DNA of 5,263 bases from Flavobacteriales bacterium (GTDB lineage Bacteria; Bacteroidota; Bacteroidia; Flavobacteriales_E; Vicingaceae): positions 1 through 5,263 of the forward strand of contig JAESUI010000030.1 in the NCBI GenBank assembly GCA_016763135.1. The letters are read 5' to 3'. The translations under genes and the position numbers were made by a program. Numbering within the stretch: the stretch's first letter is position 1; every line of letters begins with the position of its first letter. Shown one piece after another: positions 1-4,857 of this stretch. Under the pieces are notes generated by a model, which ran no database searches, was not told where the DNA came from, and saw nothing but the letters and a program-made list of their open reading frames with translations.

Positions 1-282
1 ATCCGCTTTCTCTTCTCCTATTAATTCTCTTTCTTTAGACTTTATTAACCACCCTTTGGTTTTTAATAAGTATCCTCTAGAAATGTAACTGTAATGTTTT
101 TTGTCTTTAAAATTGTATCTTCCGTAGCCTGCAGCAATATTTCCTGAAATTTCATCTGCTGACTGTAAAAATGATTTTCCAATCGTGTCTTTGTTAAATC
201 CTTCCCATTCATTTACAATGTTCCAAATTTCTTGTTCAAAATCTAAACATTCTTGGTAAAGTTTTAGGTCTTCTAGTTTCAT
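1..282 (-). CDS. Four-helix-bundle protein (23S rRNA intervening-sequence protein family), 3' end cut by window edge
   Basis: Translating the minus strand from the ATG at 282-280 gives 94 uninterrupted codons to the left edge with no stop, so the C-terminus lies outside the window. The start reads MKLEDLKLYQECLDFEQEIW, as in the first helix of this family. The central signature is visible as SADEISGNIAAGYGRYNF (residues 41-58), followed by a basic, aromatic helix with YISRGYLLKTKGWL (residues 65-78). Relatives usually read NIAEGxGR; here the Glu is Ala. Family members are about 115-130 residues, so roughly 25-35 are missing. The family was first found encoded in insertions within 23S rRNA genes, but most copies, like this one, lie outside rRNA. 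Its molecular function is not established; related bundles form oligomers. It starts 43 nt after the queA stop with no terminator between them and no clear Shine-Dalgarno sequence, so it is probably read through from queA. Confidence 0.82.
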   Translation of the reverse strand, partial: MKLEDLKLYQECLDFEQEIWNIVNEWEGFNKDTIGKSFLQSADEISGNIAAGYGRYNFKDKKHYSYISRGYLLKTKGWLIKSKERELIGEEKAD

Positions 283-325
283 TTAAATTATGTTTTTATG
301 TTAATATCCTTTTTCTTAATTCTTC

Positions 326-1372
326 TTATATAATTAGCATCGCATCACCATAAGTATAGAAACGGTATTTTTCTTTAATTGCTTCTTTATAAGCTTTCAT
401 TACCAAATCATAACCTCCAAAGGCTGCTGTCATCATTAATAATGTTGACTCAGGTGTGTGGAAATTAGTAATCATGCAATTAGCTAAATTAAAATCGAAT
501 GGCGGGAAAATAAATCTATTTGTCCATCCATCGAATGGCTTCAAAAACCCATCGGTAGATACTGATGATTCTAATACTCTCATTGAAGTTGTTCCTACAG
601 CACAAATTCTTCTTTTTTCTTTTTTTGCTGTATTAACTTGTTCAACACATAGTTCAGGAATATGAATTTCTTCAGAATCCATTTTGTGTTTGGTTAAGTC
701 TTCAACCTCAACTGACCTAAAAGTACCTAATCCAACATGCAATGTTAAATAAGCGAAATCTATTCCTTTAATTTCAAGCCTTTTTAACAAATTTTTACTA
801 AAGTGTAATCCTGCAGTAGGCGCAGCCACTGCCCCTTCATTTTTCGCATAAACAGTTTGATACCTTTCGGCATCTTCAGGTTCTACCGCTCTTTTAATGT
901 ATTTTGGAATTGGGGTTTCCCCGAGTTTTTCGATAATGGCTTTAAACTCTTCGTATGGCCCATCAAATAAGAATCGTAATGTTCTTCCTCTTGATGTTGT
1001 GTTATCAATTACTTCAGCTACTAAATCATCATCTCCGAAATAAAGTTTATTTCCAATTCTTATTTTTCTTGCTGGATCAACTAATACATCCCAAAGTAGG
1101 CTGTCTCTATTTAGTTCTCTCAATAAAAAAACTTCAATACGAGCACCTGTTTTTTCTTTATTTCCATACATTCTTGCAGGAAACACTTTGGTATCATTCA
1201 TTACCATTAAATCGCCATCATCAAAATAATCAATAATGTCTTTAAATTTTTTATGTTCTATTTCTCCTGTTTCTCGGTGAAGAACCATCAACCTTGATTC
1301 CTCTCTTTCATCTGCTGGTCTTTCGGCAAGTAATTCTTCTGGAAGTGTAAATTTAAATTTAGATAATTTCAT
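326..1372 (-). CDS. queA: S-adenosylmethionine:tRNA ribosyltransferase-isomerase QueA
   Basis: QueA transfers and rearranges the ribosyl part of S-adenosylmethionine onto 7-aminomethyl-7-deazaguanine at the wobble base of tRNAs for Tyr, His, Asn and Asp, giving epoxyqueuosine. It is a cytoplasmic enzyme. The 348 residues match the family's usual length and show its hallmarks in order: ERPADEREESRLMVL (17-31), DLMVMNDTKVFPAR (54-67), a GETPIPKYIKR segment (151-161), YQTVYAKNEGAVAAPTAGLHF (171-191; the strongest signature, ending in the AGLHF block), HVGLGTFRSV (212-221), GTTSMRVLES (260-269), and ITNFHTPESTLLM (301-313) with the closing YTYGDAML (339-346). Nothing is broken or missing. The start is fixed by the usual MKLSKFxFxLPEELLA opening, with a short leader of about 23-28 nt below a candidate promoter at 1401-1431. 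It is separated from hemD upstream by a terminator, so it heads its own transcript, probably including the downstream four-helix-bundle gene. Confidence 0.97.
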   Translation of the reverse strand: MKLSKFKFTLPEELLAERPADEREESRLMVLHRETGEIEHKKFKDIIDYFDDGDLMVMNDTKVFPARMYGNKEKTGARIEVFLLRELNRDSLLWDVLVDPARKIRIGNKLYFGDDDLVAEVIDNTTSRGRTLRFLFDGPYEEFKAIIEKLGETPIPKYIKRAVEPEDAERYQTVYAKNEGAVAAPTAGLHFSKNLLKRLEIKGIDFAYLTLHVGLGTFRSVEVEDLTKHKMDSEEIHIPELCVEQVNTAKKEKRRICAVGTTSMRVLESSVSTDGFLKPFDGWTNRFIFPPFDFNLANCMITNFHTPESTLLMMTAAFGGYDLVMKAYKEAIKEKYRFYTYGDAMLII

Positions 1373-1400
1373 GTGTTTTCTTTAGGTGAAAAATTGGCTG

Positions 1401-1431
1401 CAAATGTAACAATATATAACTCGATAATCAA
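1401..1431 (-). promoter_or_regulatory. Candidate Bacteroidota-type promoter for queA
   Basis: On the minus strand there is TTG (1431-1429), a 20-nt spacer, then TACATTTG (1408-1401). This matches the published flavobacterial consensus TTG-N17-23-TAnnTTTG for the primary sigma factor. It sits about 28 nt above the queA ATG and downstream of the hemD terminator, which is the expected place. Transcription start has not been shown. Confidence 0.62.
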
Positions 1432-1475
1432 GCCTTATTTTTAAATATAGAAAGGTCTGTCGATTTTATTTTGAC

Positions 1476-1508
1476 AAAAAAAAGAGGTTAAAAATTAACC
1501 TCTTTTTT
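1476..1508 (-). terminator. Rho-independent terminator after hemD
   Basis: A perfect inverted repeat, GAGGTTAA (1484-1491) and TTAACCTC (1495-1502), encloses a 3-nt loop. It is extended by flanking A and T runs to about 14 paired positions. It begins 10 nt past the hemD stop. The A run on one side and T run on the other give a U-tract in either direction, so it could act on both strands, but only minus-strand genes are present here. Confidence 0.88.
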
Positions 1509-1518
1509 CAATATAAAA

Positions 1519-2283
1519 TTATTTCTTTTTTTTGCCGTTTTTATTTGCCTTTTTAATGTAGAGCTCAAGAGCTCTTGTCATGGATGGCGATTCTGGCTGA
1601 GGAGCAGCTATGTCAATTTTTAACCCTGCCTCTTCAGCAGCTTTAGCAGTAGTAGGACCAAAGACAGCAATTCTTGTGTCGTTTTGTTTAAATCCAGGGA
1701 AATTCTGATAAAGTGACTTAATTCCTGATGGACTAAAGAAAACCAGCACATCATAATTTACATCTTTTAAATCTGACAAATCACTACAAACAGTTCTATA
1801 AAGTGTAGCACATTTAAAATCAATATCGTTCTCTTTTAATAAATCAGGAATATTAGATCTTAAAATATCCGAACACGGCAATAAGAACTTATTGTCTTTA
1901 TGCTTCTTTAATAAAGGTATTAAATCTGCAAATCTTTGTTGTCCATGAAAAATCTTTCTTTTTCTGTAAACAATATATTTCTGCAAATAAAATGCAGTAG
2001 ATTCCGAAATACAAAAATACTTCATATCATCTGGAACACTAACCCTAGATTCTTCTGCTGCTCTAAAATAGTGATCTACAGCATTTCTACTTGTAAATAT
2101 TACAGCATTATAATCTAATATATTTATTTTTTGAAGGCGAAATTCTTTTCTTGGAACTCCTTCAATATGAATAAATGGACGAAAATCTATTTTTACTTTA
2201 TAATCTGTTGATAGATCAAAATATGGAGATTTTTCTGTTTCTGGCTTTGGTTGTGATACTAAAACGTTCTTTACTTTCAACAT
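1519..2283 (-). CDS. hemD: Uroporphyrinogen-III synthase HemD
   Basis: HemD closes hydroxymethylbilane with inversion of ring D to form uroporphyrinogen III, the branch point to heme, siroheme and cobalamin. It is cytoplasmic. The 254-residue product has the two-lobed HEM4 layout. The first lobe holds VIFTSRNAVDHYF (61-73), matching the family FTSxNAV block; the linker region has LLPCSDILRSNIPDLL (134-149); the second lobe has LYRTV (161-165, with the conserved Tyr), VLVFFSPSGIKSL (179-191) and IAVFGPTTAKAAEEAGL (205-221). Sequence conservation in this family is low, but this set of motifs is typical of the Bacteroidota form. The C-terminus ends in a Lys/Asn-rich tail (244-254) that is probably disordered. 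It starts 30 nt below the DUF4271 gene, with AAGGA only 2 nt before the ATG, and is probably co-transcribed with it. A TAnnTTTG element at 2369-2376 could give it an additional promoter. A strong terminator follows. Confidence 0.9.
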   Translation of the reverse strand: MLKVKNVLVSQPKPETEKSPYFDLSTDYKVKIDFRPFIHIEGVPRKEFRLQKINILDYNAVIFTSRNAVDHYFRAAEESRVSVPDDMKYFCISESTAFYLQKYIVYRKRKIFHGQQRFADLIPLLKKHKDNKFLLPCSDILRSNIPDLLKENDIDFKCATLYRTVCSDLSDLKDVNYDVLVFFSPSGIKSLYQNFPGFKQNDTRIAVFGPTTAKAAEEAGLKIDIAAPQPESPSMTRALELYIKKANKNGKKKK

Positions 2284-2313
2284 TATCCTTTATCTTTTTT
2301 AGTCGAATTCGCT

Positions 2314-3246
2314 TTATTTAAGGATGAAAATCCGATACAAAACGACCAACGGTAAAATTTCGAGGGTGCAAATGTACAAAAATATATAGAAATACGAAAT
2401 TCCTTTAGCATTTCCTATCACATATAACCTAAACAATCTTAACAAAAAAGATAAAATTAGCACAGGTATAGCTATATACAGTAATATAAACGAGAAAGGA
2501 AGGGAAGAAAAATAAGCTATAGAAAGTATAGGAATTAGAATTATACCTAGTAAATTACTAAATATAGACACATTAAATGTATACTCAACAGCCATACTTG
2601 TGTCATCTAATATATAAAATATGATTTTAGAAAAAATGTATTTTACAAGATATGCCGTCATTAAAAACCCTATAATTAAAAGAAATGTTATGAAATTATT
2701 TTCTTCTAAAACATTAGTCTTGAGAGTTTCTTTTATATGAAAAATAAATAATGATGTAGTTACTAAATGAATTATAGTGTATAAAATATTTGACCGATGG
2801 AAAAACACCTTTTCTTCTCTCGTAATTTCTTGAGCCACGCCATAATTAAACAATGATCTTATAGACAGCTTAAATCGATTATTACTAAAGGCTTTTATAA
2901 ACCCTAAGAAAAGTACAGCCCCAATTAAAATAATTACTTGCCAATTCGCAACATTAACCACTAAAGGGTTTGGAGTAAATAATTTTTCTAATGCAATTTC
3001 TTTTTGCGTTTCAATCTCTACATTTCTAATGGGAATAGTTCCTTCATTTTTTATTCCATAAAAAGTATCAACTCGACCTGCCGTATCTAACTTAATTTTA
3101 GAAAAATAATTATTTTTAATTGGTGGAAGATTAATAGGGCCATCAACTTCCTCAATTAATTCCAAGCCATTTTCTTCCTCTTCTACCTCAAAAGGTTGTT
3201 TTAACAATGATGAGTCAGCAACTTGGTATGTTATGAAAAAAGACAC
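2314..3246 (-). CDS. DUF4271-family membrane protein of unknown function
   Basis: The product (310 residues from a GTG) has an acidic, hydrophilic N-terminal part of about 100 residues without a recognisable signal peptide. About six hydrophobic helices follow, near residues 103-120, 152-171, 185-206, 225-245, 251-271 and 284-306. The helical part and the closing YIFLYICTLEILPLVVLY stretch (286-303) resemble the Bacteroidota DUF4271 family, which is commonly found beside hemD; no biochemical role is known to me. The GTG at 3246-3244 is the only standard start available: an in-frame TAA lies 15 nt upstream and there is no ATG before the membrane region. A TTG at codon 14 is a possible alternative. 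A TACTTTTG element ends only 5 nt before the GTG, so the transcript may have almost no leader. hemD follows after 30 nt, which suggests co-transcription. A link to heme synthesis or membrane delivery is inference from position only. Confidence 0.8.
   Translation of the reverse strand: MSFFITYQVADSSLLKQPFEVEEEENGLELIEEVDGPINLPPIKNNYFSKIKLDTAGRVDTFYGIKNEGTIPIRNVEIETQKEIALEKLFTPNPLVVNVANWQVIILIGAVLFLGFIKAFSNNRFKLSIRSLFNYGVAQEITREEKVFFHRSNILYTIIHLVTTSLFIFHIKETLKTNVLEENNFITFLLIIGFLMTAYLVKYIFSKIIFYILDDTSMAVEYTFNVSIFSNLLGIILIPILSIAYFSSLPFSFILLYIAIPVLILSFLLRLFRLYVIGNAKGISYFYIFLYICTLEILPLVVLYRIFILK
2369..2376 (-). promoter_or_regulatory. Possible internal -7 element for hemD
   Basis: TACATTTG, the same octamer as in front of queA and again followed by CA, lies inside the last codons of the DUF4271 gene, about 86 nt above the hemD ATG. 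No good TTG element is found 17-23 nt upstream; the nearest resemblance is TTTCG at about 2395-2399. The bases also encode part of the C-terminal LYIC segment, so the match could be coincidental. Confidence 0.3.
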
Positions 3247-3251
3247 TTTTA

Positions 3252-3259
3252 CAAAAGTA
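3252..3259 (-). promoter_or_regulatory. Possible -7 promoter element for DUF4271-hemD
   Basis: TACTTTTG fits TAnnTTTG and lies just after the terminator of the preceding operon, where a promoter for the next unit is expected. However, no TTG occurs 17-23 nt upstream (that stretch is the terminator hairpin), and the element ends 5 nt before the GTG start, implying a leaderless or nearly leaderless message. This is therefore only a weak call. Confidence 0.35.
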
Positions 3260-3272
3260 CATTATTAAGCAT

Positions 3273-3307
3273 AAAAAAAGCCTTCCAAAAATGGAAGGCT
3301 TTTTTTT
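3273..3307 (-). terminator. Rho-independent terminator after the exbB-exbD operon
   Basis: AGCCTTCCA (3279-3287) and TGGAAGGCT (3292-3300) form a perfect 9-bp stem around an AAAA loop. Flanking A7 and T runs extend the pairing to about 15 bp. It begins 14 nt past the stop of the second exbD. The symmetric A and T tracts would support termination from either side. It separates the motor operon from the DUF4271-hemD unit. Confidence 0.9.
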
Positions 3308-3321
3308 AATTATTTTATCGA

Positions 3322-3801
3322 TTATTTATTCGATATTTTATCCGTTTTTCTAGTAGAATAATTAAGTTTCAATGCGTTAACTTTCCTAAGTGCTTGTTTA
3401 ACATCAGTAACAATTCCCATTTTTGTTTTTGCATCTACTTTTAACGACCAAGTAATCATATTCCTTTCCGCTTCACTTCTATCATCTCTTTCCATATCTA
3501 CAAATAAAGGAATCTCATCTATTTCTGCAAAAACATCATTTAACTGTATTCTAGGAGCAGTACCAAACTGAGCTTGTAATGCTGCAATTGGCTTCCCTAT
3601 ATAAATGTAAGCTACTAAAGATTTCTTTTCTAGTTTAGAAACTTCTGTTGCTTCGGGCTTAATATTCTCCACCTTTAAAGAAGTTTCTCTCATTACGGTA
3701 GTTACCATAAAAAAGAACAATAACATAAAAACAATATCTGGCAACGATGCTGTGTTAATTGCAGGTTGACTTACTTTTCCTTTTTTTCTAAACTTTGACA
3801 T
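3322..3801 (-). CDS. exbD: ExbD/TolR-family biopolymer transporter, second copy (short form)
   Basis: This is a proton-channel partner of ExbB: one membrane helix plus a periplasmic domain, anchored in the inner membrane. The 159-residue product has a basic cytoplasmic N-terminus (MSKFRKKGKV), then a single helix at about 20-36 opening with SLPDIVFMLLFFFMVTT. Asp22 corresponds to the membrane Asp essential for proton movement in ExbD/TolR. The C-terminal half ends in TWSLKVDAKTKMGIVTDVKQ (117-136), which resembles the folded ExbD periplasmic domain with its conserved Asp and following helix. The ATG overlaps the stop of the first exbD by one base (TAATG), and a strong AGGAGGGG lies upstream, so translation is probably coupled. 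It differs clearly from its neighbour in length and sequence, so it is not a recent duplicate. A terminator follows after 14 nt. The exact transported substrate is unknown. Confidence 0.9.
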   Translation of the reverse strand: MSKFRKKGKVSQPAINTASLPDIVFMLLFFFMVTTVMRETSLKVENIKPEATEVSKLEKKSLVAYIYIGKPIAALQAQFGTAPRIQLNDVFAEIDEIPLFVDMERDDRSEAERNMITWSLKVDAKTKMGIVTDVKQALRKVNALKLNYSTRKTDKISNK

Positions 3802-4436
3802 TATTTATCCCCTCCTACTCTTTTTGGTTCCGCTTCAGAAATCCTCTGTGGAAAAACTTTTTTAACAGCCTTCATTTTATCTTTAGCAAGATCTGAAGAC
3901 CCTGCTTGCTTAACAAGTTCAACATAAGATTTTCCAAATTTATCTTGAGCAAATTCGTTTCTCAATTCATTGTATGCAGCAACTAATTCGTTTTGAACTT
4001 TAATGTACATTTCATAAGAGGTTCCATTATCATTCTGTAATGAAATAATTTGTTTAGAAACATACATATTCCCTAATATTGGAATTTCTGTCATTTTAAA
4101 CGCTGGCATATTTAAATACCCCGAATTATTCTCATCTATACCTTTTGGGTAGCTAGGGCTACTTCTAATAAATTCTTTAGCTTTCGCTCTTAACTCTGTA
4201 ACTTGAATGTACTCTCCTTCAACCAATAATTGATCATTGGCATTTACTAAAATCTCAAAAATATTTCGTTGATTCACCTTATCTGGAGGCTCTACATTAT
4301 CTATTGGAGGGGGTAGCCTTCTAATTAATCCTTTATCTGTATCCATTGTTGTGGTTACTAAGAAAAAAATTAATAGCAAGAAAGCAATATCCGCCATCGA
4401 ACCAGCATTTATTTCAGATATGTCTCTTTTGCCCAT
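3801..4436 (-). CDS. exbD: ExbD/TolR-family biopolymer transporter, first copy (long form)
   Basis: This is an inner-membrane ExbD-type subunit that should work with the ExbB-like protein encoded upstream. At 211 residues it is about 70 longer than enterobacterial ExbD. A short N-terminus leads into one helix at about 14-30, SMADIAFLLLIFFLVTT, with Asp16 in the position of the essential membrane Asp. After it come a Pro-rich linker (LPPPIDNVEPPD, 41-52), a compact ExbD-like strand region with IFEILVNANDQLLVEGE (59-75) and a helix (79-92). An additional segment of about 110 residues follows, including IISLQNDNGTSYEMYIKVQN (130-149) and KKVFPQRISEAEPKR (192-206). That extra segment resembles the one seen in Bacteroidota ExbD proteins. 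It begins 2 nt after the stop of the small membrane protein gene and overlaps the second exbD by one base, so all four genes must be co-transcribed. The role of the extra segment is unknown. Confidence 0.92.
   Translation of the reverse strand: MGKRDISEINAGSMADIAFLLLIFFLVTTTMDTDKGLIRRLPPPIDNVEPPDKVNQRNIFEILVNANDQLLVEGEYIQVTELRAKAKEFIRSSPSYPKGIDENNSGYLNMPAFKMTEIPILGNMYVSKQIISLQNDNGTSYEMYIKVQNELVAAYNELRNEFAQDKFGKSYVELVKQAGSSDLAKDKMKAVKKVFPQRISEAEPKRVGGDK
3809..3816 (-). promoter_or_regulatory. Strong Shine-Dalgarno sequence for the second exbD
   Basis: AGGAGGGG on the minus strand lies inside the last Gly-Gly codons of the first exbD, with its GGAGG core 9 nt before the overlapping ATG of the second exbD. 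The other starts in this window lack anything comparable, and Bacteroidota generally depend little on Shine-Dalgarno pairing. It may instead be a by-product of the Gly codons. Confidence 0.5.
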
Positions 4437-4438
4437 TT

Positions 4439-4852
4439 TTATTTAAACATTTTTGAAACTTCTGAGAAAATAATTACCCCAACTGCTCCAGCCAATAATA
4501 CATAACTTGCAATTATTCCTGCTTCAGATTTTAATGACGTAGCAGCATCTGCTAACACCGTTCCATCGTAGTTTACATGCGTCTCATCTCCAGCCATCAT
4601 ATATCCAATAACACAGATAAGAATAAGACCAACCACACCAATCAAAGCGTTCTTTGCTCCTTTAGGATTTTGCGCCATTGTTATTAATGGAAAAACTATT
4701 GCCGTAACTGCTGCAATTCCTAATAAAATGTAGCACCAAACAATTAATAACCCTTCAGAAACCACACTAATCATAAATAACAAACTTAACAGGGCTGAAA
4801 GCCCTAACAAGCTCATTAAGATGATACTGAATAATTTATTATTATTACCCAT
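4439..4852 (-). CDS. Small four-helix membrane protein of the exbB-exbD operon, function unknown
   Basis: The 137-residue product is mostly hydrophobic, with four likely membrane helices at about 7-31, 35-60, 68-87 and 112-131. Positive charges fall at the N-terminus, in the loop between helices 2 and 3 (QNPKGAKNALIG, 61-72) and at the C-terminus (SEVSKMFK). By the positive-inside rule both ends are cytoplasmic, and an acidic/polar loop at about 88-111 is periplasmic. I recognise it as the type of hypothetical protein found between exbB and exbD in Bacteroidota, but know no named function and no closer family. It begins 5 nt after the exbB stop and ends 2 nt before exbD, so it must be made with the motor proteins. 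An accessory or assembly subunit of the ExbB-ExbD complex is the simplest inference. It lacks ExbB and TonB hallmarks. Confidence 0.85.
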   Translation of the reverse strand: MGNNNKLFSIILMSLLGLSALLSLLFMISVVSEGLLIVWCYILLGIAAVTAIVFPLITMAQNPKGAKNALIGVVGLILICVIGYMMAGDETHVNYDGTVLADAATSLKSEAGIIASYVLLAGAVGVIIFSEVSKMFK

Positions 4853-4857
4853 AGTTC

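Noticed and set aside
283..325. Terminator or promoter between queA and the four-helix-bundle gene
   Set aside because: The 43-nt gap has no hairpin with a T tract and no TAnnTTTG element on the minus strand.
456..665. Plus-strand open frame of 69 codons
   Set aside because: It lies wholly antisense to queA, has no family resemblance, and its composition follows from the opposite strand's codons.
955..1236. Plus-strand open frame of 93 codons, Leu/Phe-rich and superficially membrane-like
   Set aside because: It is antisense to the middle of a fully conserved queA. The hydrophobic look comes from reading the complement of AT-rich Lys/Glu codons.
1561..1574. GAGCTC repeated twice with AA between, a possible operator-like dyad
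   Set aside because: It lies inside hemD codons for the C-terminal region (RALELY), has no regulatory context, and is short enough to occur by chance.
1936..2118. Plus-strand open frame of 60 codons
   Set aside because: It is antisense to hemD, with no start signal or recognisable motif.
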